The notes under the pieces were generated by a model. It ran no database searches. It was not told where the DNA came from and was given only the letters and a program-made list of their open reading frames with translations. A DNA stretch of 64,000 nucleotides from Blautia sp. An249 (GTDB lineage Bacteria > Bacillota > Clostridia > Lachnospirales > Lachnospiraceae). Positions 31,946 through 40,434 of this stretch are shown here, in pieces. Every line of letters starts with the position of its first letter. Position 1 is the stretch's first letter. The stretch is taken from assembly GCF_002159835.1 (NCBI RefSeq), contig NZ_NFJL01000009.1, positions 62,001-126,000 of the forward strand. The letters run 5' to 3'. The position numbers and the translations under genes were made by a program.

Positions 31946-33232
31946 TTGAAAATTGTAATCGCGATTCTGATATTTAGTATCATTGTTATTTTTCATGAAC
32001 TTGGGCATTTCCTGCTGGCGAAAAAGAACGGAGTAAAGGTAGTTGAATTTTCTCTGGGAATGGGGCCCAGGATCTTAAGCACAGTAAAAGGGGAAACCAG
32101 GTATTCCCTGAAGCTGCTGCCTCTGGGCGGTTCCTGCATGATGCTGGGCGAAGACGGAGAGGAAGAGGAGCCGGGATCCTTTAACGGCGCTTCTGTCTGG
32201 AGCCGGATATCCATTGTTGCCGCAGGGCCGATTTTTAACTTTATTTTAGCTTTTTTCCTGGCCCTGATTATTGTGGCGTCTATCGGATATGTTCCGGCGG
32301 AGGTTCTGTCTGTAACAGAAGGTTCTCCGGCAGAAGAGGCGGGACTGCAGGAAGGCGATTTGATTACAGAGTTTGACGGCTATAAGATTGATATAGGGAC
32401 AGATTTGAATACCTACCTGGCAATGAATGAGCTTCGGGAGGGGCAGCAGGTGGAGCTGACCTATGAAAGAGACGGCAAAGAATATAACGTTTCTTATATG
32501 CCGGAGATATATTCCCGGTATCTTCTGGGCTTTACCAGAGCGGATACCACTTCTATGAAGGTGGGAGCTGTGACGGCGGGAATGTCCATGGAGGAAGAAG
32601 GCATGAAAGCCGGAGACGTGATTACTGCCATTAATGGAGTTCCGGTAAAAGATTATGCAGAATATGAGGAGTATCTGGAAAACCACCCTTTAGGGGAAGA
32701 ATCCGTTGTTCTGACTTATGAAAGACAAGGGCGCTCTTACGAGGCGACGATAACCCCTGCCCTTTACGAAGAACCGATGCTGGGATTTGGTTATAATGTG
32801 GGATGTGTAAAAACCAGCGGCTGGAATATTATCAAATACAGTGCCATAGAAGTTAAATACTGGATAAGGACTACCGTTATGAGTCTTGGCAAGCTGATTA
32901 CAGGTCAGTTCGGCATTCAGGATCTGTCCGGCCCTGTGGGAGTTGTGGATGCTATCGGAGATACCTACGAACAAAGCAAAACGGCAGGAACGCTCATGGT
33001 CTGGATGAATATGCTGAATATGGCAATCCTGCTGTCGGCCAATCTGGGCGTCATGAATTTACTTCCTCTTCCTGCCCTGGACGGAGGAAGGCTGGTATTT
33101 ATGATTCTGGAAGTGATTTTCCGCAGGCCGGTAAACCGGAAAGTAGAGGGTATGGTCCATTTTGCAGGATTCATGTTACTGATGCTTTTGATGGTTGTGG
33201 TCATGTATAATGATATTCAGAGAATTTTCTGA
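31946..33232 (+). CDS. rseP: site-2 intramembrane metalloprotease RseP/RasP with two PDZ domains
   Basis: I choose TTG 31946, 1 base after the dxr stop and behind AGGTGG, which puts the protein start directly at the first membrane helix (KIVIAILIFSIIVIFHELGH). Zinc motif HELGH is at 17-21 and the second motif NLLPLPALDGGRLVF near the C terminus. Two PDZ domains lie about 115-190 (VTEGSPAEEAGLQEGDLITE) and 195-275 (GMKAGDVITAINGVPVKDYA). Two PDZs is the Gram-negative RseP pattern; many Gram-positive RasP proteins carry one. It cleaves membrane-bound anti-sigma factors or signal-peptide remnants. ispG, often next in this order, is absent. Confidence 0.93.
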   Translation: MKIVIAILIFSIIVIFHELGHFLLAKKNGVKVVEFSLGMGPRILSTVKGETRYSLKLLPLGGSCMMLGEDGEEEEPGSFNGASVWSRISIVAAGPIFNFILAFFLALIIVASIGYVPAEVLSVTEGSPAEEAGLQEGDLITEFDGYKIDIGTDLNTYLAMNELREGQQVELTYERDGKEYNVSYMPEIYSRYLLGFTRADTTSMKVGAVTAGMSMEEEGMKAGDVITAINGVPVKDYAEYEEYLENHPLGEESVVLTYERQGRSYEATITPALYEEPMLGFGYNVGCVKTSGWNIIKYSAIEVKYWIRTTVMSLGKLITGQFGIQDLSGPVGVVDAIGDTYEQSKTAGTLMVWMNMLNMAILLSANLGVMNLLPLPALDGGRLVFMILEVIFRRPVNRKVEGMVHFAGFMLLMLLMVVVMYNDIQRIF

Positions 33233-33293
33233 TGGAAAGTTTTAAAAACCGTCTGCATAGAATAAAATAACTTTATTATGCGTGAGGTTTCGG

Positions 33294-34562
33294 ATGAAAA
33301 AGGGCAGAAATCTAAAAGCAATGCAGACAGAACAAAATGAAAAAGGCAGGCTCAGAATCAGAGTTTTAAGAGAGGACAGAAACACCCCTGTGGAAAATGC
33401 GCTGATTCGTATTTCATATAAAGGAGAGCCTGATAAAGTTATTGAGGAGGTGCGTACAGACAATTCCGGAAGAAGCCCGGAGTTAGAACTGTCAGCGCCT
33501 CCTTTGGCGTATAGTATGGAACCTGTGGAGTATCAGCCGTATTCAGAATACAACGTCTATGTGGAGGCTTCGGACTTTGAACCGGCGAACATCTCCGGAG
33601 TGGAGATTCTGCCTCAGACAGACTCTGTTCAGCCGGTGAGACTCAGAGCGATACGGGGGCCGGAAGATTTTGAGAGGATCGTAATTCCGGATCATACCCT
33701 TTACGGAGAGTATCCGCCAAAGATTCCGGAAGACGAGATAAAGCCGATGCAGGAAACAGGGGAAATTGTATTGAGCAGGGTGGTGATTCCTGAATATGTG
33801 GTGGTACATGACGGGTCTGTAAATGACGATACAGCCACAGATTATTATGTGCGGTACCGGGACTATATTAAAAATGTGGCCTGCAGTGAAATCTATGCCA
33901 CATGGCCGGAAGAAACCATCAAAGCCAATGTTCTGGCCATTATGTCCTTTACACTCAACAGGGTTTATACAGAGTGGTACAGAAATAAGGGATTTGATTT
34001 TACAATTACTTCTTCGACGGCTTATGATCACAAATGGATGAGGGGACGAAACATTTTTGACAGTATTGACCGAGTGGTAGATGAATTGTTCAGTCATTAC
34101 CTGTCAAGACCAAATGTGCGGCAGCCGATATTGACGCAATATTGTGATGGTGAGAGGGTAACCTGTCCGAACTGGATGACGCAGTGGGGGTCAAAGCGCC
34201 TGGGAGATCAGGGATATTCCGCTATTGAGATTCTTCGGCATTTTTATGGAAATGATATGTACATTAATACAGCAGAGGAGATATCCGGCATTCCAGCGTC
34301 CTGGCCCAGATACGATTTGGACATCGGAGCGTCTGGAGAGAAGGTAAGACAGATACAGGAACAGCTAAATGCGATTAAAGAGGCATATCCTGCCTTGCCG
34401 GAGGTTGTGGAGAACGGAGAGTATAACGAAGAGACACAGCAGGCTGTAAGGGATTTCCAGGAAATCTTTGGACTGCCGGTAACGGGAATTGTAGATTATA
34501 ATACCTGGTATAAAATTCAGGAAATTTATGTGGCGGTGACCAGAATTGCGGAATTAAGTTAA
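33294..34562 (+). CDS. peptidoglycan-binding, SpoIID-like protein without signal peptide
   Basis: GTGAGG 6 bases before ATG 33294 supports this start. The 422-residue protein has an N-terminal Ig-like/carboxypeptidase-regulatory fold (RLRIRVLREDRNTPVENALI, GEPDKVIEEVRTDNSGRSPE). A middle part resembles SpoIID (ETIKANVLAIMSFTLNRVYT, GFDFTITSSTAYDHKW, then CDGERVTCPNWMTQWGSKRL). At the end is a PG_binding_1 domain (GASGEKVRQIQEQLNAIKEA, DFQEIFGLPVTGIVDYNTWY). No signal peptide or membrane helix is seen although the domains suggest cell wall work. A spore cortex or coat role from the mother-cell side would explain this and is my inference. Confidence 0.8.
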   Translation: MKKGRNLKAMQTEQNEKGRLRIRVLREDRNTPVENALIRISYKGEPDKVIEEVRTDNSGRSPELELSAPPLAYSMEPVEYQPYSEYNVYVEASDFEPANISGVEILPQTDSVQPVRLRAIRGPEDFERIVIPDHTLYGEYPPKIPEDEIKPMQETGEIVLSRVVIPEYVVVHDGSVNDDTATDYYVRYRDYIKNVACSEIYATWPEETIKANVLAIMSFTLNRVYTEWYRNKGFDFTITSSTAYDHKWMRGRNIFDSIDRVVDELFSHYLSRPNVRQPILTQYCDGERVTCPNWMTQWGSKRLGDQGYSAIEILRHFYGNDMYINTAEEISGIPASWPRYDLDIGASGEKVRQIQEQLNAIKEAYPALPEVVENGEYNEETQQAVRDFQEIFGLPVTGIVDYNTWYKIQEIYVAVTRIAELS

Positions 34563-34575
34563 ATATGAAATCGAA

Positions 34576-34603
34576 AAGAATCCCGCCGGCTTTCGGGTTT
34601 TCT
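34576..34603 (+). terminator. terminator after the peptidoglycan-binding gene
   Basis: AAGAAtCCCG-ccggcttt-CGGGttTTCTT forms a stem ending in a T-rich stretch. Confidence 0.6.
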
Positions 34604-34611
34604 TATGACAA

Positions 34612-34650
34612 AAAGAAAGCGTATTTTCAGGAATTTCCTGAAAATACGCT
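34612..34650 (-). terminator. terminator of the tRNA-Leu gene
   Basis: Read on the minus strand, AGCGTATTTTCAGG-aatt-CCTGAAAATACGCT is a perfect 14-bp stem followed by TTCTTTTTG. Confidence 0.85.
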
Positions 34651-34662
34651 CTTATTCTTCAC

Positions 34663-34746
34663 TGCGGAAGATGGGACTTGAACCCACACGGCACGAATGC
34701 CACAAGATCCTTAGTCTTGCTCGTCTGCCAGTTCCGACACTTCCGC
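34663..34746 (-). tRNA. tRNA-Leu (anticodon AAG)
   Basis: The 84-base gene folds as a class II tRNA: acceptor GCGGAAG/CTTCCGC, TGG/CAGACG D-arm, anticodon stem CAAGA/TCTTG around loop CTAAGGA with T33, anticodon A34-A35-G36 and G37, a long variable arm (GGCATTCGTGCC) and T-arm GTGGGTTCAAGTCCCAT. It reads CUU. CCA is not encoded. An A at position 34 is unusual for a bacterial leucine tRNA and implies conversion to inosine by a TadA-like deaminase. Confidence 0.95.
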
Positions 34747-34774
34747 AAACCGCTAATTATCAGCGACAGGTTGT

Positions 34775-34803
34775 ATTATAGCACCCCTTTGGGGTTCCGT
34801 CAA
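34775..34803 (-). promoter_or_regulatory. promoter of tRNA-Leu
   Basis: On the minus strand TTGACG (34798-34803) and TATAAT (34775-34780) lie 17 bases apart, about 28 bases before the tRNA. Confidence 0.85.
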
Positions 34804-34927
34804 TAAGAAAAATAAAAAAATACAAAATTTTTTTAAAAAAAAGGAAATACTTCAGATTTCGTGAATATAAATAATAAGAGATATTTTGTCACGGAACAGA
34901 AGATTTCCATTTCAGAAAGGAGGCTCT

Positions 34928-35935
34928 ATGGGTATACGGGAAGAACTGGAAGAACGGGAATACGAGGTTTTAAGTCCGTATGCTTCACACAGCAGAGAAA
35001 CGCGGGGAAGAATGCGGGCGGAGGAAGAGTGCGATATGAGAACCGCGTATCAGAGAGATCGGGATCGAATTTTGCACTGTAAAGCATTTCGGAGGATGAA
35101 AGATAAAACACAAGTGTTTTTAGCTCCCCATGGAGCCCACTACAGAAACCGCCTGACCCATACTCTGGAAGTTTCGCAGACGGCCAGAACAGTGGCAAAG
35201 GCTCTGCGGCTCAATGAAGATCTGGTGGAAGCCATCGCGCTGGGTCATGATTTGGGGCATACTCCTTTCGGACATGCAGGAGAGAGAGCGTTGGATGAAG
35301 TGCATCCCGGAGGATTTGCCCATTATAAACAGAGCGTCCGTGTGGTTCAGGTTCTGGAAAAAAACGGAGAGGGCTTAAATCTTACCTGGGAAGTAAGGGA
35401 CGGAATCAGGAATCACAGAACAAGCGGTTCCCCGGCTACCCTGGAAGGACAGGTGGTGCGATTCTGTGATAAGATTTCTTATATCCATCATGATATGGAT
35501 GATGCGCAGAGAGCGGGGATTATTACAGAAGATGATATTCCCATAACACTGAGAATGCTCCTTGGATTTACTATAAGAGAACGTCTGAATACACTGATTC
35601 ACAATCTGGTGGAAAACAGCAGAGATAAAGGGGTTATTTGTATGTCAGAGGAGGTACAGGAAGCCATGATGGATTTGAGAGCGATTATGTTTTCCAGCGT
35701 TTACAATAACCCGATTGCCAAAAAAGAAGAAACAAAAGCAATTAAAATGCTGACAGAATTATATGAGTATTATATTGAACATCCCAAGCAGATGTCGAGG
35801 GAATACATAGAACTTATTGACCGGGGAGAAGACAGGGCGCAGGTAGTGTGCGACTACCTTTCGGGCATGACCGATCAGTACTCCATGGAAAAGTTTCAGG
35901 AAATTTTCATACCGAAATCATGGTCAGTTTATTAA
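34928..35935 (+). CDS. dgt: dGTPase-like HD-domain deoxynucleotide triphosphohydrolase
   Basis: ATG 34928 with AAAGGAGG 8 bases upstream gives 335 residues. The HD domain is clear: NRLTHTLEVSQTARTVAKAL, ALGHDLGHTPFGHAGERAL, and FCDKISYIHHDMDDA. YQRDRDRILHCKAFRRMKDK is the substrate-side stretch shared by dGTPases. It hydrolyses dNTPs to deoxynucleosides and triphosphate; substrate range in this clade is not certain. It opens the conserved dgt-dnaG-rpoD block. Confidence 0.92.
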   Translation: MGIREELEEREYEVLSPYASHSRETRGRMRAEEECDMRTAYQRDRDRILHCKAFRRMKDKTQVFLAPHGAHYRNRLTHTLEVSQTARTVAKALRLNEDLVEAIALGHDLGHTPFGHAGERALDEVHPGGFAHYKQSVRVVQVLEKNGEGLNLTWEVRDGIRNHRTSGSPATLEGQVVRFCDKISYIHHDMDDAQRAGIITEDDIPITLRMLLGFTIRERLNTLIHNLVENSRDKGVICMSEEVQEAMMDLRAIMFSSVYNNPIAKKEETKAIKMLTELYEYYIEHPKQMSREYIELIDRGEDRAQVVCDYLSGMTDQYSMEKFQEIFIPKSWSVY

Positions 35936-35981
35936 AAGCATCAAAGACAAGGAATCAGGGCACAGAAATGGAGGAATCAGG

Positions 35982-37766
35982 ATGCGGTATAATGATGATG
36001 TCATTGAGGAAGTACGCGCTGCAAATGACATTGTTGATGTGATTTCACAATATGTACAGTTAAAGCGAAAGGGTACTTCTTACTTTGGATTATGTCCGTT
36101 TCATAATGAAAAGTCCCCGTCGTTCTCTGTCTCGCCGGGAAAGCAGATGTATTACTGTTTTGGCTGTGGGGCAGGAGGAAATGTTTTTACCTTTATTATG
36201 GAATATGAAAATTATTCTTTTCGGGAGGCTCTTGAATATCTGGCGGACAGGGCAGGTGTAAAGCTGCCGAAGATAGAATATTCCCGCGAGGCAAAAGCAC
36301 AGGCAGATAAAAAAGCAGCTCTTCTGGAAGTGAATAAGAAAGCGGCTCAGTATTTTTACTATCAGCTTCGCAGGGAGAATGGGAAAAAGGCCTGGGAATA
36401 TCTGAAAGAAAGAGGCGTATCTGACGAAACAATTAAAAAATTCGGGCTTGGTTACTCGGACCGGTACAGCAACGATCTTTACCAATACATGAAAAGCCAG
36501 AATTATAAGGATGAACTTCTTTTGGAATCAGGACTGTTTCAGGCTGATGAAAAGAGGGGGATGTATGACAAATTCTGGAACCGGGTAATTTTTCCGATTA
36601 TGGATGTGAACAACCGGGTTATTGGTTTTGGCGGGCGTGTGATGGGGGAAGGAAAACCCAAGTATCTGAATTCCCCGGAGACGAAAATTTTCGACAAAGG
36701 TCGAAATTTATACGGCTTAAACATTGCCAGAACCAGCAGGAAGAAGGCGCTGATTGTGTGCGAGGGCTATATGGATGTGATTGCCATGCATCAGGCGGGA
36801 TTTACCAATGCGGTGGCTTCTCTGGGAACGGCGCTGACAAGCGGGCATGCCAGCCTGCTGAAACGGTATACAAATGAGGTACTGCTGTTATACGACAGTG
36901 ACGAAGCAGGGGTTAGGGCGGCTTTAAGGGGGATTCCCATACTGAAAGAGGCTGGAATTGAGGCAAAGGTGGTGAATCTGAAACCTTATAAAGATCCGGA
37001 TGAGTTTATTAAGAATCTGGGTCCGGAAGCCTTTGAAGAGCGCCTTGGACAGGCGAAAAACAGTTTCCTTTTCCAGGCAGACTGCCTGCGGAAAGAATTC
37101 GATATGACGGATCCCCAGGGGAAAACGGACTTTTTTAAAAGAACAGCGGCCATGCTGCTGGAATTTCCGGATGAACTGGAAAGAAATAATTATATAGAGG
37201 CAGTGGCCAGAGAGTTTTCCGTTTCTCCGGAAGATTTGAGAAAAATGGTGAACCGGATGGCTATGGAGGGCACCGGTCTTCAGAAACTGACCCTGAAAAA
37301 GAGAGAGCCTCAGGAAAGAAAAGAAAAAGAATCCGGAACCCAGAAAGTCCAGAAATTAATGTTGACTTGGCTGGTAACTTATCCTACAATCTTTGATACC
37401 GTACGACAATATATTTTACCGGATGATTTTACCATTCCTCTTTACGGTAAAGTGGCCCGAATGCTTTATGATCAGTACGAACAGGGAGATGTAAATCCTG
37501 CGAAACTATTAAATCAGTTTCAGGAAAGTGAAGAGCAGAAAGAGGTGGCCGGGCTGTTTAATGCCCGGATTCATCTGGAGTCGGAACAGGAACAGCAAAG
37601 GGCCTTTGCCGATACGCTGGTGCGGATGAAAGAGGAAAGTCTGGGAAAGAAAACGAGGGAGCTTGCGCCCTCGGATATGCAGGGGCTTCAGGAGCTGATT
37701 CAAAAGAAGAAAGAGCTGGAGGCTCTGAGAAAGAACCTGTCCGATTTGCATATTTCTTTTCAATAA
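35982..37766 (+). CDS. dnaG: DNA primase
   Basis: The 594-residue primase has the CHC2 zinc ribbon (GLCPFHNEKSPSFSVS, MYYCFGCGAGG) at about residues 37-67, DnaG N-domain RGVSDETIKKFGLGY, TOPRIM motifs ALIVCEGYMDVIAMHQAGF and LLLYDSDEAGVRAALR, and a C-terminal helicase-binding part after about 430. It lays RNA primers for replication. GGAGGAATCAGG precedes the ATG. Confidence 0.97.
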   Translation: MRYNDDVIEEVRAANDIVDVISQYVQLKRKGTSYFGLCPFHNEKSPSFSVSPGKQMYYCFGCGAGGNVFTFIMEYENYSFREALEYLADRAGVKLPKIEYSREAKAQADKKAALLEVNKKAAQYFYYQLRRENGKKAWEYLKERGVSDETIKKFGLGYSDRYSNDLYQYMKSQNYKDELLLESGLFQADEKRGMYDKFWNRVIFPIMDVNNRVIGFGGRVMGEGKPKYLNSPETKIFDKGRNLYGLNIARTSRKKALIVCEGYMDVIAMHQAGFTNAVASLGTALTSGHASLLKRYTNEVLLLYDSDEAGVRAALRGIPILKEAGIEAKVVNLKPYKDPDEFIKNLGPEAFEERLGQAKNSFLFQADCLRKEFDMTDPQGKTDFFKRTAAMLLEFPDELERNNYIEAVAREFSVSPEDLRKMVNRMAMEGTGLQKLTLKKREPQERKEKESGTQKVQKLMLTWLVTYPTIFDTVRQYILPDDFTIPLYGKVARMLYDQYEQGDVNPAKLLNQFQESEEQKEVAGLFNARIHLESEQEQQRAFADTLVRMKEESLGKKTRELAPSDMQGLQELIQKKKELEALRKNLSDLHISFQ

Positions 37767-37805
37767 GGATAAAATATAAACAATATATGGAAGGATGGAA
37801 CACCT

Positions 37806-38933
37806 ATGGAAATGAATATGGGTAAATTCAGTGAAAAACTGGTGGAGCTGCTGGAGCTTGCAAAGAAAAAGAAAAACGTACTGGAATACCAGGAAATTAA
37901 CGACTTTTTTAAGGACATGCCGCTGGATGTGGAACAGATGGAAAAAGTATTTGAGTTCCTGGAGGCAAGCGGAGTAGACGTACTGCGGATCACCGGACAG
38001 GATGGAGCGGAGCTCATCCTGGATGACGATATGGATCTGGACAAGATTGAAGAGGAGGAAGAGATTGAGCTGGACAAAATCGACTTGTCTGTTCCTGAGG
38101 GAATCAGCATTGAAGATCCGGTTCGTATGTATCTGAAAGAAATCGGAAAAGTAAACCTCCTTTCGGCGGAAGAGGAAATCGAGCTGGCAAAACGAATGGA
38201 GGAAGGAGATGAAAACGCTAAGAAACGTCTGGCAGAAGCTAACCTTCGTCTCGTTGTCAGTATTGCAAAACGCTATGTGGGAAGGGGAATGCTGTTTCTG
38301 GATCTGATTCAGGAAGGAAATCTGGGACTGATTAAAGCCGTAGAGAAATTTGATTATCGAAAAGGCTATAAATTCAGTACTTATGCAACCTGGTGGATTC
38401 GCCAGGCAATTACCAGAGCCATTGCCGATCAGGCGCGTACCATTCGTATCCCTGTGCATATGGTGGAAACGATTAACAAGTTAATCCGCGTATCCCGTCA
38501 GCTGCTTCAGGAACTGGGACGGGAACCAACCCCGGAGGAAATCGCAGAGGAGATGGACATGTCTGTGGAAAGAGTACGGGAAATCTTAAAGATTTCTCAG
38601 GAACCGGTATCCCTGGAGACGCCTATCGGCGAGGAAGAAGACAGTCATCTGGGTGATTTTATTCAGGATGACAACGTGCCGGTGCCGGCAGACGCTGCAG
38701 CCTTTACCCTGCTGAAAGAACAACTGGTGGAGGTATTAAGCACGCTGACAGACAGAGAGCAGAAAGTGCTGCGGCTGCGTTTCGGGCTGGATGACGGACG
38801 TGCCCGTACCCTGGAAGAGGTAGGAAAAGAGTTTAATGTAACGAGAGAACGAATTCGTCAGATAGAAGCAAAAGCCCTGCGTAAGCTGCGCCATCCAAGC
38901 CGAAGCCGCAAGCTGAAAGATTATCTGGATTAA
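37806..38933 (+). CDS. rpoD: primary sigma factor (RpoD / SigA)
   Basis: At 375 residues it shows region 1.1 (about 8-75), an acidic linker, region 1.2 ([20 protein letters not shown]), region 2 ([20 protein letters not shown] and [20 protein letters not shown]), region 3 and region 4.2 ([20 protein letters not shown]). It directs RNA polymerase to the TTGACA/TATAAT promoters seen in this window. It sits in its conserved place after dnaG. Confidence 0.98.
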   Translation: MEMNMGKFSEKLVELLELAKKKKNVLEYQEINDFFKDMPLDVEQMEKVFEFLEASGVDVLRITGQDGAELILDDDMDLDKIEEEEEIELDKIDLSVPEGISIEDPVRMYLKEIGKVNLLSAEEEIELAKRMEEGDENAKKRLAEANLRLVVSIAKRYVGRGMLFLDLIQEGNLGLIKAVEKFDYRKGYKFSTYATWWIRQAITRAIADQARTIRIPVHMVETINKLIRVSRQLLQELGREPTPEEIAEEMDMSVERVREILKISQEPVSLETPIGEEEDSHLGDFIQDDNVPVPADAAAFTLLKEQLVEVLSTLTDREQKVLRLRFGLDDGRARTLEEVGKEFNVTRERIRQIEAKALRKLRHPSRSRKLKDYLD

Positions 38934-38945
38934 TTGAGGCAGCCT

Positions 38946-39641
38946 ATGCAGTTATCAGAAAGAATGAAAGCAGTAGCTGCGCTTGTGAGTCCCGGCAGCA
39001 GAGTTGTGGACGTAGGCTGTGACCATGGCTATCTTCCCATTTATTTAGTAATGAATAAAAGAATTCCAAGTGCTGTTGCAATGGATGTAAAATCAGGGCC
39101 TTTAAGCAGGGCACAAGAGAACATTAAAGCGCATGGCTTGGATACATACATAGAAACAAGACTATCGGACGGACTGAAAAATCTGAAAAAAGGAGAGGGG
39201 GATGCCCTGATAATTGCCGGAATGGGCGGTCCCCTCATGGAAAAAATTCTGGAAGAGGGGAAGGAGCAGCTTACGGACTTTCGGGAACTGATTTTACAGC
39301 CTCAGTCGGATCTGGGAAACTTCCGACGTTACCTGGTGAGGGAAGGGTTCCGGATCATCCGGGAAAATATGGTTTATGAGGAGGGGAAATATTACCCTAT
39401 GATGAAAGCGGTGCCCGGAGAGTCAGAGGCATATCAGCCCTGGGAATATGAATACGGAAAACTTTTGTTGAAAGAAAAACATCCTGTTCTGAAAGAATAT
39501 CTGAAACGGGAAACACGGCTGCAAAAGCAGATTTTACAGCAGATACAGGCAAAAGGAAGCGCTTTTTCCAGAGAAAGAGAGGCGCAGATACGACAGAACC
39601 AGTATCTGACAGAGGAGGCATTCAAAGCATATGAAATGTAA
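38946..39641 (+). CDS. trmK: tRNA (adenine-22-N1)-methyltransferase
   Basis: ATG 38946 has GAGG 6 bases upstream, preferable to a TTG at 38934 abutting the rpoD stop. The 231-residue protein has ALVSPGSRVVDVGCDHGYLP as SAM motif I, VAMDVKSGPLSRAQENI, and ALIIAGMGGPLMEKILEEGK, the TrmK family segment, with a helical C-terminal tail. It methylates A22 in tRNAs such as tRNA-Ser and tRNA-Leu. Its end overlaps the next start by 11 bases. Confidence 0.93.
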   Translation: MQLSERMKAVAALVSPGSRVVDVGCDHGYLPIYLVMNKRIPSAVAMDVKSGPLSRAQENIKAHGLDTYIETRLSDGLKNLKKGEGDALIIAGMGGPLMEKILEEGKEQLTDFRELILQPQSDLGNFRRYLVREGFRIIRENMVYEEGKYYPMMKAVPGESEAYQPWEYEYGKLLLKEKHPVLKEYLKRETRLQKQILQQIQAKGSAFSREREAQIRQNQYLTEEAFKAYEM

Positions 39642-40413
39642 GGATATAATAAAATGGCTGGAAGAGAAATATCCGGTTTCCTATGCGGAAGACTGGGATA
39701 ATGTGGGGCTGCTTGTAGGCAGTGATGAAAAAGAAGTAAAGAAAGTTTTTCTGGCTCTGGACTTAACAGAAGAAACCTTAGGGGAGGCTGTGTCCCTGGG
39801 AGCAGATATGATCATCACTCATCATCCCATGATTTTTTCCGGAATCAAAAAGATTAATAATCATAGTTTTACCGGCAGGAGAATATTGTCTTTAGTGGAA
39901 CATGGAATCTCTTATTATGCAATGCATACCAATTATGATGTGAAGGGGATGGCTTCGCTAAGTGCGGAATATCTGAAACTTCAGGATACCCGGGTGCTGT
40001 CCGTAACAGAGGAAACGGCGGATGGCCCGGAGGGATTCGGCCGTGTGGGGAAACTGCCCCGGTCCATGTCCTTAAAGGAATGTGCCCTGCATGTAAAAGA
40101 CTGCCTGCAGACAGAACATGTAAATGTTTATGGGAACCTGGAGGCCCAGGTGACAACGGCGGCGGTATGTACTGGTTCCGGGAAAAGTATGATAGATGCA
40201 GCCATTGAAACAGGCGCTGAGGTTTACATTACAGGAGATATTGACCATCACACAGGAATCGATACCGTTGCAAAGGGCCTGTTTTTAATTGATGCAGGAC
40301 ATTACGGAACGGAATACATGTTTACAGAGAGAATGGGAAAGGAAATGAGAGAGCGTTATCCGGAACTGGAAATCGTCCAGGCTGTGAAAAAGTTTCCATA
40401 TGCCTGCATATGA
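39631..40413 (+). CDS. NIF3/YqfO-like dinuclear metal-binding protein
   Basis: The 260-residue protein starts KDIIKWLEEKYPVSYAEDWD, NVGLLVGSDE, and has the metal-binding IITHHPMIFSG, HTNYDV, and the later GDIDHHTGIDTVAKGLFLID, GHYGTEYMF. NIF3 proteins are widespread; function remains poorly defined, with a GTP cyclohydrolase type 1 label that is doubtful. The middle insertion of the longer YqfO forms is missing. It is translationally coupled to trmK. Confidence 0.92.
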   Translation: MKCKDIIKWLEEKYPVSYAEDWDNVGLLVGSDEKEVKKVFLALDLTEETLGEAVSLGADMIITHHPMIFSGIKKINNHSFTGRRILSLVEHGISYYAMHTNYDVKGMASLSAEYLKLQDTRVLSVTEETADGPEGFGRVGKLPRSMSLKECALHVKDCLQTEHVNVYGNLEAQVTTAAVCTGSGKSMIDAAIETGAEVYITGDIDHHTGIDTVAKGLFLIDAGHYGTEYMFTERMGKEMRERYPELEIVQAVKKFPYACI

Positions 40414-40434
40414 CGGACTAAAGGAGGACTGTAA

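Noticed and set aside
37509-38459. 316-codon open frame on the minus strand over dnaG end and rpoD
   Set aside because: Overlaps two certain genes; composition (Phe/His/Leu/Gln-rich) is typical of antisense shadows.
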